21,192 nucleotides of DNA from NCBI GenBank assembly GCA_007117055.1, contig SKHH01000002.1, positions 1-21,192 of the forward strand, read 5' to 3'. The notes under the pieces are model-generated. The model saw only the letters and a list, made by a program, of their open reading frames with translations, did not search any database and was not told the origin of the DNA. The stretch comes from Lishizhenia sp. (lineage in GTDB: Bacteria; Bacteroidota; Bacteroidia; Flavobacteriales_D; Crocinitomicaceae). The position numbers and the translations under genes were made by a program. Below are positions 1-7,208 of the stretch, in pieces. Every line of letters starts with the position of its first letter. The stretch's first letter is position 1.

Positions 1-1508
1 CCCGCTTCATTTGAAAAAGCTGCACGTTGAAAACCTAAGACAAGTACTCCAATAAATCCACCATAAATAGCATCGGGAGCAAAAGCTCCATTAAATATTG
101 TTCCAAAAGCATTACCGATATTTTCGTAATTTATTCCGATTATAACCAAAGCACTTACTACATAAATCCCTACCATGGATGGAACAATTTTATCGGTAAC
201 TTTTGCAATTGACTTAATACCTCCAATAATTACAATACCAACTAAGATAGCAAGCACTACTCCAAACCAAAAACCATAATTCGCAAAATTTGACCACCCA
301 GGAATTTCCGTCAACTGATTAAACGCTTGGTTGGCTTGAAACATATTTCCACCGCCAAAAGAACCGCCTACACACAAGACCGCAAAAATGACAGCTAATA
401 CTTTACCAAGTTTTGCGAGTCCTCTACGTTTTAAACCACTACTTAAGTAATACATAGGTCCTCCAAACACTTCACCTTGTTCATTTCTTTCGCGGTATTT
501 CACCCCTAAAGTACACTCTACAAACTTGGATGACATTCCAATTAACCCAGCTAGAATCATCCAGAAAGTAGCGCCTGGTCCTCCCATACTAATAGCAATC
601 GCCACACCAGCAATATTTCCTAATCCAACCGTAGCGGAGAGTGCAGTAACGAGTGCTTGAAAATGTGAAATCTCTCCATGCTCTTTTGATGGGTCATCAT
701 ATTTACCACGCACTAAATCAATTGCATGAATTGCTCCCCTTATGTTCACGAACTTCATTCTAAACGTAAAAAATACTGCTCCAAGAACAAGCCAAACTAC
801 GATTAAAGGTATACCCTGAGTTTTCGTATCTAAATTCCTGAAATAAAAAGGTTGCGGAGTGTCATATTCTATTTTAGCAATTTTCTTATCAGAGCGATTT
901 CCGCGTTTATTTATAAAGAAAACAGATTCTCCACGTTCCGCTAAATGGATCACTCTACCAGTACCCATTGCGTAAACTAATAACTCTTCACCGTTATCAT
1001 CTAGAACGACAAGTGGCTCTTGATGCTTTACCATTTCACCATCCGCAACAAGCCATTCTTTTATGGTGTAATTTTCCCTTGTTGGATCTAGAGCGAATGG
1101 AGCTTTTAACACATATTCTTTCACCTTAACAGTGTCCGACCAAAGAGGATGAAATAAAATGGTCGTCATAACACCCACAGCAGGCTTCATCCATTCATTA
1201 AATTTCTCCTGGATACTTTTTGAAGACCTTTCACCTCGAACGTGGACGGTATCATTATTTGCATCAACCACAACAACCTCAATAGTACTTCCTTCTGGAA
1301 GCCCATTTGCTCTATCTTGATAAATACTTATGTTTTGTTGATTCCAAACATATCTATAGGGAGTTTTCCCCCCGCTAACATGAACAGATGCAACCACATC
1401 ATCAATTGCGTCTTCGGGATTTTCTATTTCTAAGGATGCTGTTAAAGGTTCGGAAGCTTGAAAATTTAATGAAAATAAAAGTAAAAAGAACAGCAGTAAA
1501 AATTTCAT
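1..1508 (-). CDS. AGCS-family sodium:alanine/glycine symporter with periplasmic N-terminal extension (partial, C-terminus cut by window edge)
   Basis: An open frame runs from the ATG at 1508 to the window edge: 502 whole codons and no stop, so the C-terminus is missing. The last 270 or so residues are a typical AGCS sodium-coupled amino-acid carrier. TM1 is at about 233-249. It is followed by HAIDLVRGKYDDP (261-273), GEISHFQALVTALSATVGLG (278-297), GGPGATFWMILAG (309-321), FVECTLGVKYR (329-339), GGPMYYLSSGL (349-359) and FQRAAFSNEAG at the cut. The front is unusual. A signal peptide (1-19) precedes an SprB-repeat-like segment (about 22-88, with VSGGKTPYRYVW and a VVVVDANNDTV strand). A short amphipathic stretch at 98-122 resembles the usual N-terminal cap of these carriers. 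A lipoyl/biotinyl-like hairpin follows at about 130-200. The carrier core is certain, the substrate (alanine or glycine) is inferred from the family, and the extra domains are read by eye. Confidence 0.93.
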   Translation of the reverse strand, partial: MKFLLLFFLLLFSLNFQASEPLTASLEIENPEDAIDDVVASVHVSGGKTPYRYVWNQQNISIYQDRANGLPEGSTIEVVVVDANNDTVHVRGERSSKSIQEKFNEWMKPAVGVMTTILFHPLWSDTVKVKEYVLKAPFALDPTRENYTIKEWLVADGEMVKHQEPLVVLDDNGEELLVYAMGTGRVIHLAERGESVFFINKRGNRSDKKIAKIEYDTPQPFYFRNLDTKTQGIPLIVVWLVLGAVFFTFRMKFVNIRGAIHAIDLVRGKYDDPSKEHGEISHFQALVTALSATVGLGNIAGVAIAISMGGPGATFWMILAGLIGMSSKFVECTLGVKYRERNEQGEVFGGPMYYLSSGLKRRGLAKLGKVLAVIFAVLCVGGSFGGGNMFQANQAFNQLTEIPGWSNFANYGFWFGVVLAILVGIVIIGGIKSIAKVTDKIVPSMVGIYVVSALVIIGINYENIGNAFGTIFNGAFAPDAIYGGFIGVLVLGFQRAAFSNEA

Positions 1509-1710
1509 CTTAATAATTGATTATAATTTATTCAATGTTTCAGCGTCGAAATATACTAAACATCGCGCAGAATGCAATAACAACAATCAAGAAAGTTCTA
1601 CCTCTAAAAAAAGTTCTATTCTACACTTAGAAAATGATTTACACAGAGATTAATAAACGCTCTTTTTTTTGTAGCTCCTTAAACGCAAAAGAAACGGGCA
1701 AATTCCCATT
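1509..1710. other. Intergenic spacer between der and the symporter gene
   Basis: This stretch of 202 bases holds no credible gene on either strand. Apart from the weak promoter candidate at 1548-1577 there is a short direct repeat, AAAGTTCTA, at about 1592-1600 and 1610-1618. No convincing terminator follows der, so the symporter gene could also receive read-through transcripts. Confidence 0.6.
1548..1577 (-). promoter_or_regulatory. Possible Bacteroidota-type promoter for the symporter gene
   Basis: On the minus strand a TTG (1575-1577) is followed after 19 bases by TATATTTC (1548-1555), one mismatch from the TAnnTTTG consensus. The predicted start of transcription would leave a leader of roughly 30-35 bases before the ATG at 1508. 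AT-rich DNA yields such matches by chance, so this is tentative. Confidence 0.3.
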
Positions 1711-3015
1711 CTATTTTTTCCTAAAAAACACTCTAACCGGAACCCCTTCAAAATCGAAATTCTCACGTAATTTGTTTTCAAGAAAACGCTTATAATCATC
1801 TCGAATATACTGAGGTAAATTACAGAAAAAAGCAAATGCCGGTGCGTGAGTAGGTAGTTGTGAAACAAATTTAATAGTCACATATTTACCTTTGATTGCC
1901 GGAGGTGGATTAAACTCTATTACTTCTTGCATCACTTCATTCAACTTAGAAGTAGAGATCTTCTTCACTCGATTGTGATATACGCGCATTGCTTCTTCCA
2001 ATGCTTTATGAATTCGTTGCTTTGTCAATGCAGAAGTAAAAACGATTGGCACATCATTAAAAGGTGCAAGCTGATTCCTAATTTTTTCCTCGAAAGCAGC
2101 AGTTGTTTTATGATCTTTCTCAATTAAATCCCATTTATTGACAAGTACCACAACACCTTTATGGTTTTTCTCACAGATATAAAAAATATTCAAATCTTGC
2201 TTCTGAATACCTTCCGTAGCATCTACCATAAAAATACACACATCAGCACTTTCAATCGTTCTAACTGATCGAAGAACCGAGTAATACTCAATATCTTCAT
2301 GCACCTTACTCTTTTTTCTAATACCAGCAGTATCAATGAGTACAAAATCAAAACCAAAGGCGTTATATCGAGTATTCACAGCATCTCTAGTCGTACCAGA
2401 AATAGGAGTTACAATGTTTCTATTTTGATTTAACAAAGCATTAATTAAGGATGACTTTCCTACATTCGGTTTTCCAACTATTGCAAACCTCGGTAAGTCT
2501 TCATTGTTTTCTATTTCTTTTGAAGAGAATTCCTTCACAATTTCATCCAATAAATCTCCTGTACCCGAACCATTAGTGGCTGAAACATCAAAAACATCTC
2601 CCACACCTAGCCCCCAAAATTCAGACGACAAACCAACACGTTGAGTGTTGTCCACTTTATTAGCAACGATAAATACTTTCTTCTTTGTTCCTCTCAATAA
2701 ATTAGCAACTGCATGATCTAAGTCAGTTATACCCGTAGTAACATCAACGACAAAAAGAATGACATTAGCCTCATCAATAGCAATCTCAACTTGCTTTCTT
2801 ATTTCATCTTCAAAAATATCTTCAGAACCTTTCACATAGCCTCCTGTGTCAATCACTGAAAATTTATATCCAATCCATTCACCAAGCCCGTAAATACGGT
2901 CACGTGTAACACCACTCATTTCTTCAACAATTGCTTGTCTCGATTCCACAAGTCGATTAAACAATGTGGATTTACCTACATTAGGTCTTCCAACTATAGC
3001 AACAATATTACTCAT
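1711..3015 (-). CDS. der: Ribosome biogenesis GTPase Der (EngA)
   Basis: Der is a tandem-GTPase protein that acts on the 50S subunit late in assembly. The 434 residues hold two complete G domains. The first has GRPNVGKS (9-16), DTGG (56-59) and NKVD (119-122). The second has GKPNVGKS (181-188), DTAG (228-231), NKWD (293-296) and a TSAL G5 motif near 327-330. The rest, from about 345, fits the KH-like domain that packs between the G domains, with FNPPPAIKGK as a family landmark. Length is normal for the family. The ATG lies two bases after the era stop codon, so the two genes are surely cotranscribed and probably translationally coupled. No nucleotide-binding residue is missing. Confidence 0.98.
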   Translation of the reverse strand: MSNIVAIVGRPNVGKSTLFNRLVESRQAIVEEMSGVTRDRIYGLGEWIGYKFSVIDTGGYVKGSEDIFEDEIRKQVEIAIDEANVILFVVDVTTGITDLDHAVANLLRGTKKKVFIVANKVDNTQRVGLSSEFWGLGVGDVFDVSATNGSGTGDLLDEIVKEFSSKEIENNEDLPRFAIVGKPNVGKSSLINALLNQNRNIVTPISGTTRDAVNTRYNAFGFDFVLIDTAGIRKKSKVHEDIEYYSVLRSVRTIESADVCIFMVDATEGIQKQDLNIFYICEKNHKGVVVLVNKWDLIEKDHKTTAAFEEKIRNQLAPFNDVPIVFTSALTKQRIHKALEEAMRVYHNRVKKISTSKLNEVMQEVIEFNPPPAIKGKYVTIKFVSQLPTHAPAFAFFCNLPQYIRDDYKRFLENKLRENFDFEGVPVRVFFRKK

Positions 3016-3017
3016 AT

Positions 3018-3890
3018 TTAATAACCGTATTTCTTAAGTTTATTTTCGGAACTACGCCAGTCTTTATCTACCGATACATGCGTTTCAAGAAAAATCTTTT
3101 TATCCAAGAACTTTTCGATATCTTTTCTTGCGTCAATTCCAATATATTTTAATTGTCTTCCTCCTTTACCTATAATAATTCCTTTTTGCGAATCTCTTTC
3201 TACAATGATATTGGCTCTAATCTTAATAATATCATCCTCCTCAATAAAATCTGTCACCACTACTTCACATGCGTAGGGAACTTCTTTTTTAAGGTTAAGA
3301 AAGATTTTCTCTCGAATAATTTCAGCTACAAAAAACCGAATAGGACGATCCGAAATAGCCTCTTTATCAAAATATGGAGGAGAATCTGGTAACAAGTCAA
3401 TAATAATTTCTAATACAGCGTCCATATTGAAGCCGTGCAAGGCAGATACAGGAAGCACTTTTGCATTGGGCAGTTGTGTTTGCCAGTAAGATATTCTTTC
3501 AGCAGCCACAGTTTGATCCTTCAGATCAATTTTATTGATTAAACAAAGTACGGGTATTTGTAATTTTTTGATCCGCTCTAAAGTATCTTGATGATTAGTT
3601 GTATTTTCAAAAACATCCGTAATAAAAAGTAACACATCGGCATCTTTTAAGGAGCCATCAACATAACTCATCATAGAATTATGCAATTCGTAAGATGCAT
3701 TGACCACACCTGGAGTATCAGAAAAAACAATTTGGTAATCCTCGGTATTCAGAATACCATGAATTCTATGCCGAGTTGTTTGTGCTTTAGATGTAACGAT
3801 GGATAATTTTTCACCCAACATTTTATTCATTAATGTTGATTTACCAACATTAGGACTACCAACAATATTTACAAATCCTGATTTATGCAT
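3018..3890 (-). CDS. era: GTPase Era, 30S subunit assembly factor
   Basis: Era binds the 3' end of 16S rRNA during 30S maturation, coupling GTP hydrolysis to assembly. Numbered from the ATG at 3890 (290 residues), the G domain shows GSPNVGKS (11-18), DTPG (58-61), NKID (119-122) and SAL (149-151). The C-terminal KH domain has the IIGKGG loop at 239-244. A longer frame would begin with TTG at 3896, two codons upstream; I prefer the ATG because it gives the usual short lead (MHKSGFVNIVG) into the P-loop. The gene follows the ribosomal block across a strong terminator, so it probably has its own promoter, and it is paired with der, another ribosome assembly GTPase. Confidence 0.97.
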   Translation of the reverse strand: MHKSGFVNIVGSPNVGKSTLMNKMLGEKLSIVTSKAQTTRHRIHGILNTEDYQIVFSDTPGVVNASYELHNSMMSYVDGSLKDADVLLFITDVFENTTNHQDTLERIKKLQIPVLCLINKIDLKDQTVAAERISYWQTQLPNAKVLPVSALHGFNMDAVLEIIIDLLPDSPPYFDKEAISDRPIRFFVAEIIREKIFLNLKKEVPYACEVVVTDFIEEDDIIKIRANIIVERDSQKGIIIGKGGRQLKYIGIDARKDIEKFLDKKIFLETHVSVDKDWRSSENKLKKYGY

Positions 3891-3956
3891 TATCAAATAA
3901 ATTACGACATTCTAATTACTCAAACTATTATATAGTAATGAGAACCATACAATATG

Positions 3957-3964
3957 CAAAACTA
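3957..3964 (-). promoter_or_regulatory. Candidate -7 element of an era-der promoter
   Basis: The minus strand reads TAGTTTTG, an exact match to the Bacteroidota -7 consensus TAnnTTTG, which would give a leader of roughly 55 bases before the era ATG. A second exact copy, TAGTTTTG, lies further upstream at 4006-4013. Neither has a clean TTG at the usual spacing, so one or both may be chance. A promoter in this gap is expected because of the terminator just upstream. Confidence 0.35.
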
Positions 3965-4078
3965 AAGAATTCACCTCAATTACTCATCACTTTATAGGTA
4001 CAAAGCAAAACTACTCTCAATTTAAAGATCACATGAAGAAGGAATACCTGCAAGGACTGAGTTGAAAACAATAAAATG

Positions 4079-4107
4079 AAAAAAAAGCGAGATTAAAAAT
4101 CTCGCTT
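4079..4107 (-). terminator. Rho-independent terminator of the ribosomal protein operon
   Basis: On the minus strand a perfect 10-base-pair stem (AAGCGAGATT with AATCTCGCTT, 4098-4107 and 4085-4094) closes a three-base loop. A run of eight T follows at 4079-4086, partly inside the stem base. It starts 22 bases after the rplQ stop codon and is the only strong intrinsic terminator in the window, marking the end of the 32-gene block. Confidence 0.93.
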
Positions 4108-4129
4108 CTCAACTTTATGTAATCAAAAG

Positions 4130-4708
4130 CTATGCGTCTTTCTTATCATCTTTTGACTCCTCATCCGACTTATCCTCTTTAGCTTGAGCATCTTCATTTT
4201 TTGCTTCATCCGATGCTTCCACCTTTGGTTCCTCTTCTTTAACTTCAGATTCAGTAACCGATTCAGCAGCAGGAGCAGTTGTCGCTTTTTTACCACCTCT
4301 TCTAGAACGACGAGTTGTTTTCTTTTCTTGTGTTCCAGCTAACATTAATTCATTGAAGTCAACCAATTCAATCATACACATCTCAGCATTATCACCTAAA
4401 CGGTTTCCTGTTCTAATGATACGCGTATAACCTCCAGGTCTGTCCGCTACTTTTGGACCAACTTCTCTGAATAATTCAGAAACAGCTTCTTTTTGCTTCA
4501 AGTAACTAAATACTGTTCTTCTTGAATGCGTTGAATCTGTTTTTGACTTTGTAATCAAAGGCTCTACATACTGGCGCAAAGCTTTAGCTTTTGCAACAGT
4601 CGTAGTAATTCTTTTATGTTCAATTAAGGAGCAAGCCATATTCGAAAGCATTGCTTTTCTATGAGCCGTCTTACGTCCTAAATGATTAAATTTCTTACCG
4701 TGTCTCAT
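4130..4708 (-). CDS. rplQ: 50S ribosomal protein L17 with long acidic C-terminal tail
   Basis: L17 sits near the exit side of the 50S subunit. The conserved core spans residues 1 to about 122: MRHGKKFNHLGR at the start, RKAMLSNMACSLIEH (17-31), ITTTVAKAKALR (34-45), GGYTRI (92-97) and a terminal MIELVDF segment (112-118). The protein is 192 residues, whereas the E. coli protein has about 127. The extra 65 residues form a basic patch (KKTTRRSRRGGKK, 129-141) followed by a low-complexity Glu/Asp/Lys/Ala tail from about 149 to the end. Tails of this kind are, as I recall, common in Bacteroidota L17. This is the last gene of the operon, 21 bases after rpoA and just before the terminator. Confidence 0.97.
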   Translation of the reverse strand: MRHGKKFNHLGRKTAHRKAMLSNMACSLIEHKRITTTVAKAKALRQYVEPLITKSKTDSTHSRRTVFSYLKQKEAVSELFREVGPKVADRPGGYTRIIRTGNRLGDNAEMCMIELVDFNELMLAGTQEKKTTRRSRRGGKKATTAPAAESVTESEVKEEEPKVEASDEAKNEDAQAKEDKSDEESKDDKKDA

Positions 4709-4729
4709 TTTTCTATATTATCAATATTG

Positions 4730-5722
4730 TTAATCTTTGTCCAGTTTATACTTAGACACATTCATTCCAAAAGACAATCCTTTAGATTCTACCAAATCTT
4801 CTAACTCTGTCAAGGATTTCTTTCCAAAGTTTCTAAACTTCAACAAATCATTTTTGTTGTAAGAAACTAAATCTCCTAATGTTTCAACATCAGCAGCTTT
4901 AAGACAGTTCAATGCACGTACTGACAAATCTAAATCAACCAACTTAGATTTCAACAACTGACGCATATGTAAAGAAGTTTCATCAAACTCTTCTGTTTCA
5001 GATTTTATCTCACTATCCAATGTAATTCTTTCGTCAGAGAACAACATGAAATGATGAATTAAAATCTTAGCAGCCTCTTGCAACGCATCTTTTGGATGAA
5101 TAGATCCATCTGTCTTGATATCTAAGACTAATTTTTCGTAATCAGTTTTCTGTTCAACACGGAAATTTTCAATTGCGTATTTCACGTTTTTGATTGGAGT
5201 AAAAATTGAATCAATAAAGATAGTACCAAATGGAACATTAGAAGTTTTGTTCTCTTCAGCTGTTACATAACCACGACCTTTAATAATTTTCAATTCAATG
5301 TCCAACTTCACAGAAGGCTCCATATTACAAATCAACAAGTCAGAATTAAGCACTTGGAAAGCCGATGTAAATTTTCCAATATCACCCGCAGTAAATCTAT
5401 CTTGACCAGCAACAGAGATTACAACTGTCTCCTCATCCTGCCCCTCAATTTGTTGTTTAAAACGAACTTGCTTCAAATTCAATACAATTTCCGTAACATC
5501 TTCGACTACTCCTTTAATAGTGGAAAATTCGTGATCCACACCTTCTATTCTCACAGAGGCGATAGCAAACCCTTCCAAAGAAGAAAGTAAAATTCTTCTT
5601 AAAGCATTTCCTACTGTTATACCATAACCAGGTTCTAATGGTCTGAATTCGAATTGACCTTCATGTTCATTCGATTCATTCATTATCACCTTATCCGGCT
5701 TTTGAAAATCTAAAATAGCCAT
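4730..5722 (-). CDS. rpoA: DNA-directed RNA polymerase subunit alpha
   Basis: This is the alpha subunit, whose dimer nucleates assembly of RNA polymerase. The N-terminal domain shows YGITVGNALRRILLSS (33-48) and GVVEDVTEI (71-79), the surfaces for dimerisation and for beta binding. A linker at about 236-255 is rich in acidic residues. The C-terminal domain (about 260-330) has LSVRALNCLK (266-275), whose arginine matches the DNA-contacting position of the E. coli domain, and FGKKSLTE (299-306). At 330 residues the length is ordinary. It lies between rpsD and rplQ, as in most alpha operons, which ties polymerase supply to ribosome supply. Confidence 0.98.
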   Translation of the reverse strand: MAILDFQKPDKVIMNESNEHEGQFEFRPLEPGYGITVGNALRRILLSSLEGFAIASVRIEGVDHEFSTIKGVVEDVTEIVLNLKQVRFKQQIEGQDEETVVISVAGQDRFTAGDIGKFTSAFQVLNSDLLICNMEPSVKLDIELKIIKGRGYVTAEENKTSNVPFGTIFIDSIFTPIKNVKYAIENFRVEQKTDYEKLVLDIKTDGSIHPKDALQEAAKILIHHFMLFSDERITLDSEIKSETEEFDETSLHMRQLLKSKLVDLDLSVRALNCLKAADVETLGDLVSYNKNDLLKFRNFGKKSLTELEDLVESKGLSFGMNVSKYKLDKD

Positions 5723-5736
5723 AATAAATATTTTAA

Positions 5737-6342
5737 TTATTTAGAGTATAATTCGACAATAAGCTGTTCCTTGATATTCTCAGCAATCATTTCACGAGAA
5801 GGAAGGCTTACTACAGAACCTGTCATTTGAGCGGAATTCCAATCCAACCAATCTTGTTTAGCCGATGAGCTAGCCAAAGAATTAGCGATAATCTCTAAAG
5901 ATTTAGACTTCTCTCTAACACCAACAACATCACCAGTTCTTAATGTATAAGAAGGGATGTTTACAATTTTTCCGTTTACCGTAATGTGTTTGTGAGAAAC
6001 TAATTGTCTCGCACCACTTCGGGTAGGAGCAATTCCCAAACGATACACAACGTTATCTAAACGAGATTCACAAAGAATTAATAAGTTTTCACCTGTAATT
6101 CCTTTCATAGCCGAAGCTTTCTTAAACAAGTTAGAAAACTGCTTTTCCAAAATACCATACGTGTACTTTGCTTTTTGCTTTTCAGCTAATTGAACCGCAT
6201 ATTCCGACTGTTTACCACGACGTTTATTTGGACCATGTTGACCCGGACCATATTGACGTCTTTCCAGCGCTTTGTCTGGACCAAAAATAGGCTCTCTAAA
6301 TCTACGAGCTACTTTGGATTTTGGACCTGTATATCTTGCCAT
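5737..6342 (-). CDS. rpsD: 30S ribosomal protein S4
   Basis: S4 is a primary 16S-binding protein that starts assembly of the 30S body. It often represses its own synthesis, at the rpsM leader in E. coli and at the rpsD leader in Bacillus. The 201 residues begin MARYTGPKSKVARR and include the YGPGQHGPNKRRGK segment (31-44). The S4 RNA-binding domain (about 92-155) carries ESRLDNVVYRLG (92-103), ARQLVSHKHI (111-120) and VNGKIVNIPSY. The zinc-binding cysteine cluster of some S4 proteins is absent; the only cysteine is at 91. The gene is preceded by the longest gap in the operon (75 bases), which holds a predicted hairpin and could be an autoregulatory leader. Confidence 0.98.
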   Translation of the reverse strand: MARYTGPKSKVARRFREPIFGPDKALERRQYGPGQHGPNKRRGKQSEYAVQLAEKQKAKYTYGILEKQFSNLFKKASAMKGITGENLLILCESRLDNVVYRLGIAPTRSGARQLVSHKHITVNGKIVNIPSYTLRTGDVVGVREKSKSLEIIANSLASSSAKQDWLDWNSAQMTGSVVSLPSREMIAENIKEQLIVELYSK

Positions 6343-6356
6343 AAATTAAAATTAAT

Positions 6357-6405
6357 GAGAGAATTGAGAATTAAGGCATCTTCCTTCGTCAATTATCAGC
6401 CTCTC
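6357..6405 (-). promoter_or_regulatory. Predicted tiered hairpin in the rpsK-rpsD gap; possible S4 leader element
   Basis: The minus-strand RNA can pair GAGAG (6401-6405) with CTCTC (6357-6361). After a 6-base bulge it pairs AATTGA (6389-6394) with TCAATT (6362-6367), then AAGG (6383-6386) with CCTT (6373-6376) around a six-base loop, AAGATG. There is no T-run after it, so it is not an intrinsic terminator. Its place, in the only large gap of the operon and directly before the gene for a known autoregulator, suggests control or RNA processing. The pairing is read by eye and the function is inference. Confidence 0.4.
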
Positions 6406-6417
6406 TGTTGTTATATA

Positions 6418-6804
6418 TTAAACTCTTCTTCTTTTAGGAGGACGACATCCATTATGCGGAAGTGGCGTAACATCAACAATTTCTGTTACCTCAATACCAC
6501 TATTATGAATAGATCTGATTGCCGATTCACGACCTGCTCCAGGACCTTTCACAAAAACTTTCACCCTACGTAATCCGAAGTCATGCGCTTCTCTAGAACA
6601 ATCCTCAGCAGCCACCTGAGCAGCATAGGGAGTGTTTTTCTTAGAACCTTTGAAGCCCATTTTTCCAGCAGAAGACCAAGAAATAACTTGACCTTGACTG
6701 TTCGTTAAAGAAATAATGATATTGTTGAAGGTAGCTTGAATATGCGCTTCACCAACAGCATCTACTTTTACGTTTTTCTTCTTCTTTTGATTAGACTTTG
6801 CCAT
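6418..6804 (-). CDS. rpsK: 30S ribosomal protein S11
   Basis: S11 lies on the 30S platform near the E-site mRNA path. The 128 residues include FNNIIISLTNSQG (26-38), SSAGKMGFKGSKK (44-56), TPYAAQVAAED (58-68), the KGPGAGRE loop (86-93) and the near-universal C-terminal signature PLPHNGCRPPKRRRV (114-128). The lysine-rich start (KKKK at 7-10) is typical. It follows rpsM by 11 bases. A 75-base spacer separates it from rpsD. Confidence 0.98.
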   Translation of the reverse strand: MAKSNQKKKKNVKVDAVGEAHIQATFNNIIISLTNSQGQVISWSSAGKMGFKGSKKNTPYAAQVAAEDCSREAHDFGLRRVKVFVKGPGAGRESAIRSIHNSGIEVTEIVDVTPLPHNGCRPPKRRRV

Positions 6805-6815
6805 CTTATTAAAAA

Positions 6816-7190
6816 TTATTTAGTTGCTTTCTTCTTGTTAGCAACAGTTTTTCTTTTACCTTTTCTTGTACGAGAATTATTCTTAGTTCTTTGACCTCTC
6901 AATGGAAGACCAGCTCTGTGACGCACACCTCTGTAACAACCGATATCCATCAAGCGCTTAATGTTCAACTGAGTTTCTGAACGAAGAGCGCCTTCAACTT
7001 TAATCTCATTTACAGAATTACGAATCTTTGAAATTTGATCATCGTCCCAATCTTGAACTTTGACGTTTACATCAATTTCATTTGAATCTAAAATGTGTTG
7101 CGCTCTACTTCTACCTATTCCATAGATATACGTCAAACCAATAACACCTCTTTTGTTTTTTGGTAAATCAATACCTGCAATTCTAGCCAT
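6816..7190 (-). CDS. rpsM: 30S ribosomal protein S13
   Basis: S13 sits in the 30S head and contacts the 50S subunit and P-site tRNA. The 124 residues start MARIAGIDLPKNKRG and hold YGIGRSRA (23-30) of the helix-two-turns-helix region. The conserved GCYRGVRHRAGLPLRGQRTK block (84-103) follows, then a basic tail with NSRTRKGKRKT. It follows rpmJ by 18 bases. In E. coli an S4-binding pseudoknot precedes rpsM; I see no comparable structure in this 18-base gap. Confidence 0.98.
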   Translation of the reverse strand: MARIAGIDLPKNKRGVIGLTYIYGIGRSRAQHILDSNEIDVNVKVQDWDDDQISKIRNSVNEIKVEGALRSETQLNIKRLMDIGCYRGVRHRAGLPLRGQRTKNNSRTRKGKRKTVANKKKATK

Positions 7191-7208
7191 AATACTTACA
7201 CAATTTGT

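Noticed and set aside
1242..1433. A 63-codon plus-strand frame opposite the symporter N-terminal domain
   Set aside because: The minus-strand frame continues uninterrupted from a signal peptide into a clear transporter, so the opposite frame is a shadow.
1592..1710. Possible terminators after der (GGG/CCC at about 1696-1708, TTCTA/TAGAA near 1615-1635 with a T-run)
   Set aside because: The stems have only three to five pairs, mostly A-T, and the T-run is not adjacent to the stem.
1650..1868. A 72-codon minus-strand frame overlapping the end of der
   Set aside because: It lies in another frame of der and has no recognisable sequence; der itself is complete and conserved to its last residue.
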